Source: Natrinema longum
Lineage (GTDB): Archaea > Halobacteriota > Halobacteria > Halobacteriales > Natrialbaceae
NCBI RefSeq assembly: GCF_017352095.1
Contig: NZ_CP071463.1
Location: 2,356,001 to 2,420,000 of the forward strand
DNA length: 64,000 bases
Reading direction: 5' to 3'
Both the position numbers and the translations under genes were made by a program. Below, in pieces: positions 25,571 through 34,718 of this stretch. The notes under the pieces were generated by a model. The model was not told the origin of the DNA. It made no database searches and saw only the letters and a list, made by a program, of their open reading frames with translations. Within the stretch, counting starts at the first letter, position 1. The number at the start of each line of letters is the position of its first letter.

Positions 25571-26988
25571 GCGAGGATACACTGTATGACAAGGTGTGGG
25601 ATCGACACAAAGTAACCCGCCTGCCGACCGGACAGGACCAGCTGTTCGTCGGGCTCCACCTCATCCACGAGGTGACCAGCCCGCAGGCCTTCGGCATGCT
25701 CCGCGAGCGCGACCTCGAGGTCGCCTATCCGGAACTGACCCACGCGACGGTCGACCACATCGTCCCAACGGCTGACCAGTCCCGGCCCTACGAGGAGGAC
25801 GCGGCCGAGGAGATGATGGCCGAACTCGAGGAAAACGTCCGCGAGGCCGGCATCGAGTTCTCGGATCCGACGACGGGCGATCAGGGGATCGTCCACGTCA
25901 TCGGACCGGAGCAGGGGATCACCCAACCCGGCAAGACCATCGTCTGTGGCGACAGCCACACCTCGACGCACGGTGCCTTCGGCGCGCTCGCCTTCGGCAT
26001 CGGGACCTCCCAGATCCGCGACGTGCTCGCGACGGGCACCGTCGCCATGGAGAAACAGAAGGTCCGCAAGATCCAGGTCGACGGCGAACTCGGCGACGGC
26101 GTCGAGGCCAAGGACGTGATCCTCGAGATCATCCGTCGCCTGGGCACCGAGGGCGGCGTCGGCTACGTCTACGAGTACGCCGGCGAAGCCATCGAGTCGC
26201 TGGGGATGGAAGGACGGATGTCGATCTGTAACATGTCCATCGAGGGCGGCGCTCGCGCGGGCTACGTCAACCCCGACGAGACCACCTACGAGTGGCTGAA
26301 AGAGACGGACTACTTCCAGGACAATCCCGAGAAGTTCGACGAACTCGAGCCCTACTGGGAGTCCATCCGCTCCGACGACGACGCCGAGTACGACGACGTC
26401 GTTCACATCGACGCGAACGAACTCGAGCCGGTCGTCACCTGGGGGACCACGCCCGGGCAGGGAGTCGGCATCTCCGATCCGATTCCGGAGCCGGAGTCGC
26501 TCCCCGCGGAGAAGCAAGACACCGCCCGGCGTGCGCAGGAACACATGCGCGTCGAACCCGGCGAGACGATGGAGGGCTACAATATCGACGTCGCCTTCCT
26601 TGGCTCCTGTACGAACGCCCGCCTGCCTGACCTGCGACGCGCCGCCCGGATCGTCGAGGGACGGGAGGTCGCCGACGACGTCCGCGCGATGGTCGTCCCC
26701 GGCAGCCAGCGCGTCCAGCGCGCTGCCGAGGAGGAAGGGCTCAAGGACACCTTCGAGGAGGCCGGCTTCGAGTGGCGCAACGCCGGCTGTTCGATGTGTC
26801 TGGGGATGAACGAGGACCAACTCGAGGGCGACGAGGCTTGTGCCTCCTCCTCGAACCGGAACTTCGTCGGCCGCCAGGGATCGAAGGACGGGCGAACCGT
26901 CCTGATGAACCCGCGGATGGTCGCCGCGGCGGCGATTACCGGCGAAGTCTCCGACGTGCGCGATCTGAAGGAGGTGAACCTCGCATGA
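25567..26988 (+). CDS. leuC: 3-isopropylmalate dehydratase large subunit
   Basis: 473 residues. Aconitase-family enzyme isomerising 2- to 3-isopropylmalate with LeuD. Seen: [20 protein letters not shown] at the start, [20 protein letters not shown], and the [4Fe-4S] ligands Cys in [18 protein letters not shown] and the pair in [39 protein letters not shown] is typical for LeuC. The ATG overlaps the previous stop and the gene's stop overlaps the leuD start (ATGA), giving tight translational coupling. Confidence 0.95.
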   Translation: MSEDTLYDKVWDRHKVTRLPTGQDQLFVGLHLIHEVTSPQAFGMLRERDLEVAYPELTHATVDHIVPTADQSRPYEEDAAEEMMAELEENVREAGIEFSDPTTGDQGIVHVIGPEQGITQPGKTIVCGDSHTSTHGAFGALAFGIGTSQIRDVLATGTVAMEKQKVRKIQVDGELGDGVEAKDVILEIIRRLGTEGGVGYVYEYAGEAIESLGMEGRMSICNMSIEGGARAGYVNPDETTYEWLKETDYFQDNPEKFDELEPYWESIRSDDDAEYDDVVHIDANELEPVVTWGTTPGQGVGISDPIPEPESLPAEKQDTARRAQEHMRVEPGETMEGYNIDVAFLGSCTNARLPDLRRAARIVEGREVADDVRAMVVPGSQRVQRAAEEEGLKDTFEEAGFEWRNAGCSMCLGMNEDQLEGDEACASSSNRNFVGRQGSKDGRTVLMNPRMVAAAAITGEVSDVRDLKEVNLA

Positions 26989-27620
26989 CGGATGAAGTCG
27001 AGATTCCGGAGGTCAACTACGTTTCCGGTTCGGGCGTCCCGATCCGGGGCAACGACATCGACACCGACCAGATCATCCCCGCGCGGTTCATGAAGGTCGT
27101 CACCTTCGACGGACTGGGCGAGTTCGCGTTCTTCGACCTGCGGTTCGACGACGACGACGACCAGAAAGAGCACCCGTTCAACGAGGACCGGTTTCAGGAC
27201 TCCTCGGTGATGGTCGTCAACTCGAACTTCGGGTGTGGCTCCTCGCGCGAGCACGCGCCCCAGGCGCTGATGCGCTGGGGGATCGACGCGATCATCGGCG
27301 AGAGCTTCGCCGAAATCTTCGCGGGCAACTGTCTGGCCCTCGGGATTCCGACCGTGACCGCCGACAGCGAGACGATCGAGGACCTCCAGGAGTGGGTCGA
27401 CGCGAACCCCGACGGCGACCTCGAGATCGACGTCGAGGCCGAAACAGTGACCTACGGCGATCGGACCATCGACGTCACCGTCGACGACGCCCAGCGCAAG
27501 GCCCTCGTCGACGGCGTCTGGGACACGACGGCGCTGATGAAGTCCAACGCCGGCGCAGTCCGAGAGACGGCTCGAGAGTTGCCCTACGTCGACGACGCGG
27601 CGATTCCCGACGCCGAGTAA
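26985..27620 (+). CDS. leuD: 3-isopropylmalate dehydratase small subunit
   Basis: 211 residues. Swivel-domain partner of LeuC. Seen: [17 protein letters not shown] near the start, the active-site loop [17 protein letters not shown], and [17 protein letters not shown]. The ATG at 26985 lies in the ATGA overlap with leuC and is preceded by an AGGAGGTGA Shine-Dalgarno, a good match to the 16S tail; internal operon genes thus use SD while first genes are leaderless. A T6 run follows 20 bp after the stop. Confidence 0.94.
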   Translation: MTDEVEIPEVNYVSGSGVPIRGNDIDTDQIIPARFMKVVTFDGLGEFAFFDLRFDDDDDQKEHPFNEDRFQDSSVMVVNSNFGCGSSREHAPQALMRWGIDAIIGESFAEIFAGNCLALGIPTVTADSETIEDLQEWVDANPDGDLEIDVEAETVTYGDRTIDVTVDDAQRKALVDGVWDTTALMKSNAGAVRETARELPYVDDAAIPDAE

Positions 27621-27640
27621 CGTAGCGATCGTCCGTCCCG

Positions 27641-27646
27641 TTTTTT
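27641..27646 (+). terminator. T-tract terminator after leuD
   Basis: TTTTTT 20 bp after the leuD stop in otherwise GC-rich sequence, with no convincing stem before it. Oligo-T tracts are the usual archaeal intrinsic terminator. It would separate the leuA/ilv/leuCD transcript from the EamA gene and leuB. Confidence 0.5.
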
Positions 27647-27856
27647 CGAAAATCGATCCAACTGCGATTGGAGTGAGTTGCCCTCTCTTCGTCCTCGTTC
27701 TCCGGAGCCGAGCCTCCGGTACCGTCGCGTCGGTACGATCGACTCCGCCGTGGACTGAAGCCGTCGCCTGCTGGCGTCACTCCCCCCTCTTGTGGTCGCG
27801 GCAGCGGGCCACCGAAACCGCGAGGTATTTCGGCGATTGCCCCGATATCGTTTTGT

Positions 27857-28771
27857 ATGTCTCGTTCCCTCGACGTGTCGCTTTTCTTGGTGCTCGCCGT
27901 GTTGTGGGGCTTTTCGTTTCCGGCCATCTCCGTCGGCCTCGAGTCCCTTCCGCCGTTGCTGTTCGCAGCCGTTCGGTACGACATCGCGGCGGTGATACTG
28001 TTGACCTACGCCGCGCTCCGGGTCGACGACTGGGTGCCCACCCGACGAAACGACCTGGTCGCGGTCGTGGGCGGTGGCGTGTTCCTGATCGGCGGCAACG
28101 GACTCCTGTTCATCGGCCAGCAGACCGTCCCGAGCGGGATCGCAGCGATCATTCAGGGGCTGGTCCCGATCGTCACTGCGCTGTGGGCGATCGTCCTGCT
28201 GGGCGAACGACTCTCCCCGCTCGGTGCCGTCGGCGCGGCGATCGGCTTCTTCGGCGTCGGCCTCGTCGTCCAGCCGGATCCGAGTAATCTCCTCGGGGGG
28301 GACGCCGCCGGCCGACTGCTCGTCGTCGGCCAGGTCTGTAGCGTCGCACTCGGCGGCGTCCTGATTCAGCGCGCCGGCCCGACCATCGAGCGGGCGTCGC
28401 TCGTCGGCTGGTCGATGTTCGTCGGCGGGATCGTCCTGCACACGGTCAGCTTCGGGGCTGGTGAGTTCCCGTCACCGGACGTCCTCGTCCCGACCGCGGT
28501 CGGCGCAGTGATCTATCTCGGGGTCTTCGCGACCGCGATCGCCTTTCTGATCTACTTCAGGGTCCTCGAGGAACACGGCGCGTTCGAGGCGGCGCTGATC
28601 GGCTATCTGGTCCCGATCGTCGCGACGATCGCTGGCGTCGTCTTGCTCGACGAGACGGTCGGGGCGATGACGATCGCTGGCTTCGGGCTGGTCGTCGTCG
28701 GGTTCGCACTGCTCAAACGGCGCTCGATCGCCGACGCGGTGGGGACCGCGACCGGCGTCGGCAGTCCGTAA
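27857..28771 (+). CDS. EamA/DMT-family membrane transporter
   Basis: 304 residues with ten predicted membrane helices in two EamA repeats of about 140 residues. Seen: [20 protein letters not shown] in the first helix, [20 protein letters not shown] closing repeat 1, and [20 protein letters not shown] with [20 protein letters not shown] in repeat 2. Relatives export amino acids or metabolites; the position inside the leucine cluster might hint at branched-chain amino acid export, but this is speculation. A separate promoter is expected, since a T-tract and 236 bp precede it. leuB follows after 65 bp. Confidence 0.86.
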   Translation: MSRSLDVSLFLVLAVLWGFSFPAISVGLESLPPLLFAAVRYDIAAVILLTYAALRVDDWVPTRRNDLVAVVGGGVFLIGGNGLLFIGQQTVPSGIAAIIQGLVPIVTALWAIVLLGERLSPLGAVGAAIGFFGVGLVVQPDPSNLLGGDAAGRLLVVGQVCSVALGGVLIQRAGPTIERASLVGWSMFVGGIVLHTVSFGAGEFPSPDVLVPTAVGAVIYLGVFATAIAFLIYFRVLEEHGAFEAALIGYLVPIVATIAGVVLLDETVGAMTIAGFGLVVVGFALLKRRSIADAVGTATGVGSP

Positions 28772-28794
28772 CCCATCACCTGCGTTCGCATGAC

Positions 28795-28806
28795 GGTATC
28801 GATACC
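28795..28806. promoter_or_regulatory. Perfect 12-bp palindrome upstream of leuB
   Basis: GGTATCGATACC, ending 30 nt before the leuB ATG at 28837, i.e. at the TATA/BRE position of a leaderless promoter. It may be a promoter element, an operator, or both. Confidence 0.35.
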
Positions 28807-28836
28807 CTCTTTTCGCCCCCACATCGATGTTTGGGC

Positions 28837-29820
28837 ATGACTCACGAAATCGCCGTTATTCCGGGCGACGGAATCGGACAGGAAGTAACACCCGCCGCCG
28901 TCGAGGTCCTCGAGTCGTTCCCGATCGACTTCGAGTTCGTCGAGGCCGAGGCCGGCGACGCGGTCCTCGCGGAGACGGGCGAGGCGCTGCCCCAGGAGAC
29001 CTACGATCTGGCGGCGTCGGCCGACGCGACCCTGTTCGGCGCGGTCGGTGAGACTGCCGCCGACGTCATCCTGCCGCTTCGAACGGCGGTCGATTCGTTC
29101 GTCAATATCCGCCCCGCGAAGGCGTATCCGGGAGTCGACGCCGTGCGACCCGAGACGGACCTGGTCTTCCTCCGGGAGAACACCGAAGGCGTCTACTCGG
29201 GGCTCGAGGATCGACTGACACAGGACGTCTCGACGCTGACGCGCGTCGTCACGGAGTCGGCCTCGAAGCGACTCGCTGAATTCGCCTGCGACTACGTCGC
29301 CGGCGACGAACACGACGGTTTCTCGATCGTCCACAAGGCCAACGTCATGCGGGAGACGGACGGTCTCTTCCGTGATACGGTTCGCGACGTCGCCGAGGAG
29401 CAGGGCGTCGAGACGAACGAAGTGTTGATGGACGCCTTCGCGACGCGGGTCTGTCTCGACCCCGAACAGTTCGACGTCGTCGTCTGTCCCAACCTCGCGG
29501 GCGACGTGCTCTCGGATCTCGCGGCCGGACTCGTGGGCGGGCTGGGCCTGCTCCCCTCGGCGAACATCGGTCCCGAGCGCGCCGTGTTCGAACCCGTCCA
29601 CGGCACCGCGCCCGACATCGCGGGTGAGGGGATCGCGAACCCCGCCGCGATGATCCTCTCGACCGCCATGTTGCTCGAGTATCTGGGCTACGAGGCGGAA
29701 AGCGAGGCCGTCAACGACGCCGTCGAGGCCACGCTCGAGGAGGGGCCACGCACGGCGGATCTGGGCGGCGACGCCTCGACGGACGACGTGACCGAAGCGA
29801 TCATCGACCGACTCTCATAG
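28837..29820 (+). CDS. leuB: 3-isopropylmalate dehydrogenase
   Basis: 327 residues. NAD-dependent oxidative decarboxylation of 3-isopropylmalate to 2-oxoisocaproate, the last specific step to leucine. Seen: [12 protein letters not shown] at the start, the substrate loop [17 protein letters not shown], the Lys in [16 protein letters not shown], the metal-binding [19 protein letters not shown] and NAD-binding [20 protein letters not shown]. The ATG at 28837 is chosen over a TTG 6 bp upstream. It completes the pathway with leuA, leuC and leuD. Confidence 0.93.
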   Translation: MTHEIAVIPGDGIGQEVTPAAVEVLESFPIDFEFVEAEAGDAVLAETGEALPQETYDLAASADATLFGAVGETAADVILPLRTAVDSFVNIRPAKAYPGVDAVRPETDLVFLRENTEGVYSGLEDRLTQDVSTLTRVVTESASKRLAEFACDYVAGDEHDGFSIVHKANVMRETDGLFRDTVRDVAEEQGVETNEVLMDAFATRVCLDPEQFDVVVCPNLAGDVLSDLAAGLVGGLGLLPSANIGPERAVFEPVHGTAPDIAGEGIANPAAMILSTAMLLEYLGYEAESEAVNDAVEATLEEGPRTADLGGDASTDDVTEAIIDRLS

Positions 29821-29956
29821 ACCGGACAGCAGTCGATACGAAGACGAGCGTCTTTACGTCGTTCCGTTCGGCAGTAGACGCGACGACGCGTGCGAGCGTC
29901 GTTTCCGCACGCATTTTCGGGAGACAGGATGGCCGTGTGAGTGAACTGCACTGACC

Positions 29957-30190
29957 ATGGATCGCAACGACAGGGCCGTGACGGCATTTGCCATGCTCGG
30001 CCACGCCGTGTTCCACACCTACGAGCTGGTCATTCCGATCTTCGTCGTCAGTTGGCTCGAGGCGTTCTCGACGACGGCGGCGTTTCTCGGCGTCGTCGCC
30101 GCCTGCGCCGTGATCGCCGCCCTCCTCGGCGGGACGCTCCGCTCCCGCTCCGGACGGCGGGCCGGGGACGGCGTCACTGCGGACGATTGA
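29957..30190 (+). pseudogene. MFS transporter remnant (N- and C-terminal ends fused)
   Basis: 77 codons. The first part, RAVTAFAMLGHAVFHTYELV and IPIFVVSWLEAFSTTAA, is the recognisable N-terminus and first helix of a haloarchaeal major facilitator transporter. After residue 43 it jumps to FLGVVAACAVIAALLGGTLR and a charged tail, which look like the last helix and C-terminus. About 300 residues are missing, so an internal deletion is the simplest explanation. A real two-helix protein cannot be excluded. Confidence 0.6.
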
Positions 30191-30270
30191 CCGAACGTCG
30201 GTCCGACCGAACGGCTCAGCGACCGAGTCTCGGCCCGAGAGTTATCAGGGGGGCCGTAGTACCCGCGGCC

Positions 30271-31356
30271 ATGACTCGAGACGACACCCTCGCTGGGGTC
30301 GACTCGCGAACCGTCGACACTGATCGACTCGAGACACACGTCCTCGAGTCGGGGGGCAACGGTCGAGCCGACGGGGAGGACCGAACTATCGTTTTCCTCC
30401 ACGGAAACGTCTCGTCCTCGCGGTTCTTCGAGGACGTACTGGCCGATCTCCCGGCTCATCACCGTGCGATCGCATCTGATCTTCGCGGGTACGGCGATTC
30501 GGAAACGAAACCGGTCGATGCGACGAACGGGCTCGGCGACTTCGCGGGGGACTTTCGAGCGCTCGTCGACGAACTCGCCCTCCCGAAACCGTTCGTTCTC
30601 GTCGGCTGGTCGAACGGCGGCGGGGTCGCGATGCGGTACGCGATCGATCATCCCGGAGCCGTCGCCGACCTCGTTCTCGTCAACCCGATCTCGCCGTACG
30701 GCTTCGGCGGCACGAACGATACGGAGGGAACGCCCTGCTTCGACGACTACGCCGGCTCCGGCGGGGGGATCGGCAACGACGGGTTCGTGGCGGGGCTGGC
30801 GACCCGCGATCGGAGCGAGGAGGGCCAGACCTCGCCGCGAAAGGTGTTGCGAACGTACTACGTCGACCCGACCCACGAGTTCGACGCCGACCGCGAGGAG
30901 TCGTACCTGACCGGAATGCTCGATACGGCCACCGGCGACGGGAACTATCCGGGCACCTCGAAACCGAGCGACAACTGGCCCGGCATCGCGCCGGGCGAAA
31001 CCGGAGTGAACAACGCCATCTCGCCGAAGTACTGCGACCTCGAGGGGATCACCGAGATCGATCCCGACGAGAAACCGCCCGTCCTGTGGATCCGCGGCGA
31101 TTCCGACCAGATCGTCTCGAACGCCTCCCTGTTCGATCTCGGGACGCTCGGTCGGATGGGGCAACTCCCGGAGTGGCCCGGCGAGGACGTCTTCCCGCCC
31201 CAACCGATGGTCGACCAGACCCGTGCCGTCCTCGAGATCTACGCCGATCGCGGCGGCGAGTTCGAGGAAGTCGTCTTCGGCAATACGGGGCATACACCGC
31301 ATCTCGAGGTTCCGGGGGACTTCCGCGACCGGCTCGAGTCCGTGCTGGGCGGCTGA
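30271..31356 (+). CDS. Alpha/beta-hydrolase
   Basis: 361 residues. Seen: oxyanion-hole HGNVSSSRFFEDVL, SDLRGYGDSETKP, nucleophile Ser in VLVGWSNGGGVAMRYA, an acid in WIRGDSDQIVS and a His in GNTGHTPHLE, giving a full catalytic triad. An insertion rich in Gly and Asp (about residues 150-260) forms a large lid. The substrate is unknown; esterase, epoxide hydrolase or haloalkane dehalogenase-type activity are all possible. The ATG at 30271 has GAGTTATCAGG about 27 nt upstream. Longer reading frames upstream would run through the MFS remnant in another frame. Confidence 0.85.
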   Translation: MTRDDTLAGVDSRTVDTDRLETHVLESGGNGRADGEDRTIVFLHGNVSSSRFFEDVLADLPAHHRAIASDLRGYGDSETKPVDATNGLGDFAGDFRALVDELALPKPFVLVGWSNGGGVAMRYAIDHPGAVADLVLVNPISPYGFGGTNDTEGTPCFDDYAGSGGGIGNDGFVAGLATRDRSEEGQTSPRKVLRTYYVDPTHEFDADREESYLTGMLDTATGDGNYPGTSKPSDNWPGIAPGETGVNNAISPKYCDLEGITEIDPDEKPPVLWIRGDSDQIVSNASLFDLGTLGRMGQLPEWPGEDVFPPQPMVDQTRAVLEIYADRGGEFEEVVFGNTGHTPHLEVPGDFRDRLESVLGG

Positions 31357-31390
31357 GGGGACGCGGTGTGGCCGCCGCGTTCAGTGGGAC

Positions 31391-32227
31391 TTACGACCGC
31401 GCGTTTCGTGCCGGGGCCGCGTCGCCGTCCCGTTCTTCTTCCGCTTCGTCGGTCGCCCCCTCGCTGCGCATCGATCGCAGCGTCGACAGCCCGCGTTTTC
31501 GGGTCACCCCTTTCGAGATTCTGACGCCGTCGAACGTGCCCTCCCAGCGCTCGTCGCTCGCGCCGAGGTGGTCCATGTAGTACGCGAAGGCACCGAGCCA
31601 CAGGAGGACGGCCGTGAGTGCGAGGAAGGTCACCGCCGAGACGATCGTCGACGGATCGAGCGCGCCGACCGCGATCCCGGCGACGACGTAGACGAACGCG
31701 GCGATCACCATGAGGACGGTGATCGTCGCGAACATGTCGTTGACGGCCGTCACCCGGGCGTTGTACTCGATCCACCGGCCGTAGCTGCGAAGCAGTCGCA
31801 CCTCGAACCGGTCCGCGTCGGCTGTGGGGTCGCCGCGAGCCGTCGCGAGGGCGACCTCGACCGCATCGCCGTCGATACCCCCTCTGAGGTTCGACGCCGT
31901 GTACGTCACGCCGGCGAGTCCCGTCGACGCCAGCAGGAGGAGCGCACTGGTGATCGAAAAGAGGTTGATGAAGGGGCCGATGTCGAGGTCGGTCTGGACG
32001 ACGATCGACCCACCCGTGACGACCAGCCCGATCAACAGGAGGTTCGCTTTCAGAATTTCGATGGCCTTCTCGTCTATTTCCTGCACCCGGGTTACCTGGG
32101 AGTCGAACGTCGACCGAAGCTCTTCGTGGGCCAACTCGAACGTCTCCCGGTCGAAGTCGCTCCGCTCGCTGGCCGCCGTCGACCCGTCCCCACGGGCCGA
32201 ATCGTCCGTGACCTCCCGACCGCTCAT
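31391..32227 (-). CDS. Haloarchaeal membrane protein of unknown function
   Basis: 278 residues. Seen: an acidic N-terminus and helical FELAHEELRSTFDSQVTRVQ, likely coiled coil, then two helices (AIEILKANLLLIGLVVTGGS, INLFSITSALLLLASTGLAG), a soluble segment, and two more (ATITVLMVIAAFVYVVAGIA, IVSAVTFLALTAVLLWLGAF). The pattern of two helix pairs with cytoplasmic ends resembles small sensor or SLATT-like membrane proteins, but no family can be named. The ATG at 32227 is 43 bp downstream of the dph5 stop, so it may be co-transcribed with dph5. Confidence 0.72.
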   Translation of the reverse strand: MSGREVTDDSARGDGSTAASERSDFDRETFELAHEELRSTFDSQVTRVQEIDEKAIEILKANLLLIGLVVTGGSIVVQTDLDIGPFINLFSITSALLLLASTGLAGVTYTASNLRGGIDGDAVEVALATARGDPTADADRFEVRLLRSYGRWIEYNARVTAVNDMFATITVLMVIAAFVYVVAGIAVGALDPSTIVSAVTFLALTAVLLWLGAFAYYMDHLGASDERWEGTFDGVRISKGVTRKRGLSTLRSMRSEGATDEAEEERDGDAAPARNARS

Positions 32228-32270
32228 GGGCCACCCTTTCCCGCCCCGACCGTAAATCTGCCGGCGTCGA

Positions 32271-33044
32271 TCAGGCGATCTCGAGGGCGTCCCGGTCGGC
32301 TCCTGCCAGTTCGACGAGGGCGTCGGCCTCGAGCAGGTGACACTCGCCCGGCACGACGAGCAGATGCAGCGGATCGCCAAACTCTCGACCAGCGAGTTCG
32401 GACATCGTCCCCGCTTCGACGAGCGGCTCGGGACTGCCCGCGCGGGCGACGACGACGCCCACGAGGTCGGGATACTCCTCGGCGAGCAGTGTCGCACCCG
32501 TGTCGGCGGTCATGTACTCCTCTCGTTCTACCTTGATATCCAGATAGACGACCGTGTGCAGCCCGTCGGCCCGGTTGTCGTCGATCGTCTCCGTTACGCT
32601 CGCGGGGAGCCCATCGGCCCCGTGGGCGTAGGGAAACGGCAGCGTCGTCGCTTTTCCGAAGCGGTAGTTCTGTAGGCCGGTCAGCGCGCTGGTGGCCGTC
32701 TGGGCGGTGACCCCGTGGATCACTCGCGTCTCGATCCCGCGGTCGTGGGCCCGCAGGCGGAGGTCGACGTGAGTCGTCGAGATCATCGTGTCGCCCGCCG
32801 TCAGAAACGCGACGTCCTCGCTCTCGGCCGCCTCGAGCATCTCCTCCGGGTGTTGCTCGACGCCCGCGCGGTCCCGAACCTCGATCTCGGCGTCGTGATA
32901 GGACTCGAGGTCGTCGATTGTCGTTCCAATCAGTTCGCTGGTGTAGAACTCTGCGTAGACGCGGTCGGCCGCCCGAAGCGCCTCCCGTCCCTCGACGGTG
33001 ATCGAGCGCTCGTCGTAGAGACCGAGGCCGATGAAGGTGAGCAT
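32271..33044 (-). CDS. dph5: Diphthine synthase
   Basis: 257 residues. SAM-dependent methyltransferase forming diphthine on the modified His of elongation factor 2, an archaeal/eukaryotic step. Seen: start MLTFIGLGLYDERSITVEGR, then YAEFYTSELIGTTIDDLESY, the AGDTMISTTHVDLRLRA loop, VIHGVTAQTATSALTGLQNY and TLPFPYAHGADGLPASV. The C-terminal YMTADTGATLLAEEYPDLVG and GSPEPLVEAGTMSELA also match. The ATG at 33044 is chosen from this conserved start; GGGTATTCC lies about 30 nt upstream. Confidence 0.93.
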   Translation of the reverse strand: MLTFIGLGLYDERSITVEGREALRAADRVYAEFYTSELIGTTIDDLESYHDAEIEVRDRAGVEQHPEEMLEAAESEDVAFLTAGDTMISTTHVDLRLRAHDRGIETRVIHGVTAQTATSALTGLQNYRFGKATTLPFPYAHGADGLPASVTETIDDNRADGLHTVVYLDIKVEREEYMTADTGATLLAEEYPDLVGVVVARAGSPEPLVEAGTMSELAGREFGDPLHLLVVPGECHLLEADALVELAGADRDALEIA

Positions 33045-33117
33045 AGGCGGTCGTACTGCCAGCACTCGGAATACCCTTTCGAGACGACTCACGGCCCCCG
33101 GCGTTCGGACTCGCTCG

Positions 33118-33265
33118 TTAGTCGTCCACGGTCGCGACTGCCTCGATCTCGACCAGGTGCTCGGGATCGATCGACCGCTGTCCCTCGACCATGCTACACG
33201 CTGGCCGAACGTCGGCGAAGAACTCGCCGACCGCTTCCCAGTCCTCGATGGGCGGTCGCTTCGGA
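33118..33265 (-). pseudogene. RidA-family remnant (C-terminal end only)
   Basis: In one leftward frame ending at the TAA at 33118-33120 the DNA reads DWEAVGEFFADVRPACSMVE, then an acidic stretch and HLVEIEAVATVDD. This is the C-terminal third of the RidA/YjgF fold, with the VEIEA strand intact. The upstream part is missing: the frame runs into the end of the Rieske gene. About 49 codons survive and no start is evident. Confidence 0.55.
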
Positions 33266-33739
33266 TCAGAAGCCGATGTGCGACGTCGATGCGGGGCCGT
33301 CGTCGTCGTTCTCGTCGTCCCCGTCGTCGATCCCGCCCGCGTGGGCGAACGTCAGGTCGTCGTCGGTCAGGTAGACGACGCCGTCATCGACGCTGATATC
33401 GACGGACGGCAAGGTCGTATCGGCAGCTTCACCGTTGTCACAGTAGCCCGAGCAGGCGTCGAACATCGAGCCGTGTTTCGGACAGATGAGTTGGCCGTCG
33501 CGCATCGCGACCCCACGTCCCGTATCGAACCGCTGGGCTTCGTGGGTACAACGATTGATCCACGCTTCGACGCCGTCGTCGGCCCCGGGCCGACTGTTCG
33601 TGGAACCGTGCTCGACACCGTCCTCGCAGGGGACGAGGATCGCTTCGTCGGGTTCGCCGTACTGATCCCGAACCGTAAACAGCCACGATCGATTCTCGTA
33701 GACCGTCTCGACGGTCGTGAGTCGCGTCCAGTCGCTCAT
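33266..33739 (-). CDS. Rieske [2Fe-2S] protein
   Basis: 157 residues, soluble, no membrane anchor. Seen: the two cluster motifs C-x-H in NRCTHEAQRFDTG and C-x2-H in LICPKHGSMFDACSGYCDNG, 16 residues apart, as in ferredoxin-type Rieske proteins (nitrite reductase small subunit and dioxygenase ferredoxin types). PSVDISVDDGVVYLTDDDL follows, and a Asp/Glu-rich tail is likely a halophilic extension. The ATG at 33739 has TTTTCTATTGG about 26 nt upstream. It may feed electrons to the adjacent flavoprotein at 33813-34718, but it has its own promoter. Confidence 0.88.
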   Translation of the reverse strand: MSDWTRLTTVETVYENRSWLFTVRDQYGEPDEAILVPCEDGVEHGSTNSRPGADDGVEAWINRCTHEAQRFDTGRGVAMRDGQLICPKHGSMFDACSGYCDNGEAADTTLPSVDISVDDGVVYLTDDDLTFAHAGGIDDGDDENDDDGPASTSHIGF

Positions 33740-33812
33740 CTCGGGCGAACGGTATGGGCGTCCAATAGAAAACGATCCCGGCGACACACAACGACGACCT
33801 GGCTCCGGTCGC

Positions 33813-34718
33813 TCACTCGCCCTCCATCTCCCGTGCCGCCTGGCGGATCAGGTCGTCGTCGACGTGCTCGAGCAGTCGTTTCTGCCCGCGCTCGGTCCGG
33901 CGCTCGATCTCGTCCGCGGAGAGATACGTCCCGAGCCTGCGGTCGATTTCCCGCTCGCGGAGCTCGGCGAGTCGCGCCGCCTCGAGGTCGTGATCGTCGG
34001 GCAATCGCTCGTCGAAGCGTTCGCCCAACTGCTCGCGGTCGCCGCGTTCGTCGTCGAGTTCCACCCTGCGACGCATCCAATCGTAGTAGTTGGCTATCGG
34101 GTCGGGGTAGCCCCGCGCTCGTCGGACGGCCTCGACGACGGTGATCCCCACTCGCGTGCCGCGTCCGGCCGCCATACTCGCCTGGTAGCCGGTTTCTCCG
34201 TACGGTGATGCGACGAAGAGCCCGTCGACAGGCGTGGTCCCGTCGCGCTCGGCGTAGCTCTTGTCGAAGTGCTCGCGTTCTTCGCCGTCGTACTCGAACG
34301 TCTCGAACATCGCCGTCTCGTCGTCGAGCCCGCGCATGTACTCGCCGTCGTAGCGCGTTGCCGCGATCACCCGACGAGCGGTGACCCGATCACCCTCCTG
34401 CGTACGAACGCGAAACCCCTGGTGATCCTCGCTGCGCTCGAGTGACTCGACGAGGTCGGTCACGATCTCACACCCCGCTTGCCCGGCGTGATCGTGTATC
34501 AGTCCATACAGCGTCTCGATGTCGATCCCCGCCGGGAAGCCGAGGTAGTTCTCGAGGTAGGCACAGCGCTGTATCGAGGAGCGCCCGCGGTCGAAGACGA
34601 CCGTGTCCAGACCGTATCGGGCGGTGAAGACGCCGGCTGCACAGCCTGCGGGACCACCGCCGACCACGACGACGTCGTGATCGAACGCCGCCGCGTGGTT
34701 CATCTCCGGCGACGTCAT
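33813..34718 (-). CDS. Thioredoxin-reductase-like FAD-dependent oxidoreductase
   Basis: 301 residues. Seen: FAD-binding VVVVGGGPAGCAAGVFTARY (residues 16-35), LGFPAGIDIETLYGLI, and VDGLFVASPYGETGYQASMA, the C-terminal FAD motif. There is no CxxC active-site pair and no second NAD(P)-binding GxGxxG domain, so it is not a true thioredoxin reductase; a long helical charged tail follows (residues 220-300). Its start overlaps the stop of the siderophore-binding lipoprotein gene (ATGA, 34715-34718), so it belongs to the iron operon. A role in reducing ferric siderophore inside the cell is inference. Confidence 0.8.
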   Translation of the reverse strand: MTSPEMNHAAAFDHDVVVVGGGPAGCAAGVFTARYGLDTVVFDRGRSSIQRCAYLENYLGFPAGIDIETLYGLIHDHAGQAGCEIVTDLVESLERSEDHQGFRVRTQEGDRVTARRVIAATRYDGEYMRGLDDETAMFETFEYDGEEREHFDKSYAERDGTTPVDGLFVASPYGETGYQASMAAGRGTRVGITVVEAVRRARGYPDPIANYYDWMRRRVELDDERGDREQLGERFDERLPDDHDLEAARLAELREREIDRRLGTYLSADEIERRTERGQKRLLEHVDDDLIRQAAREMEGE

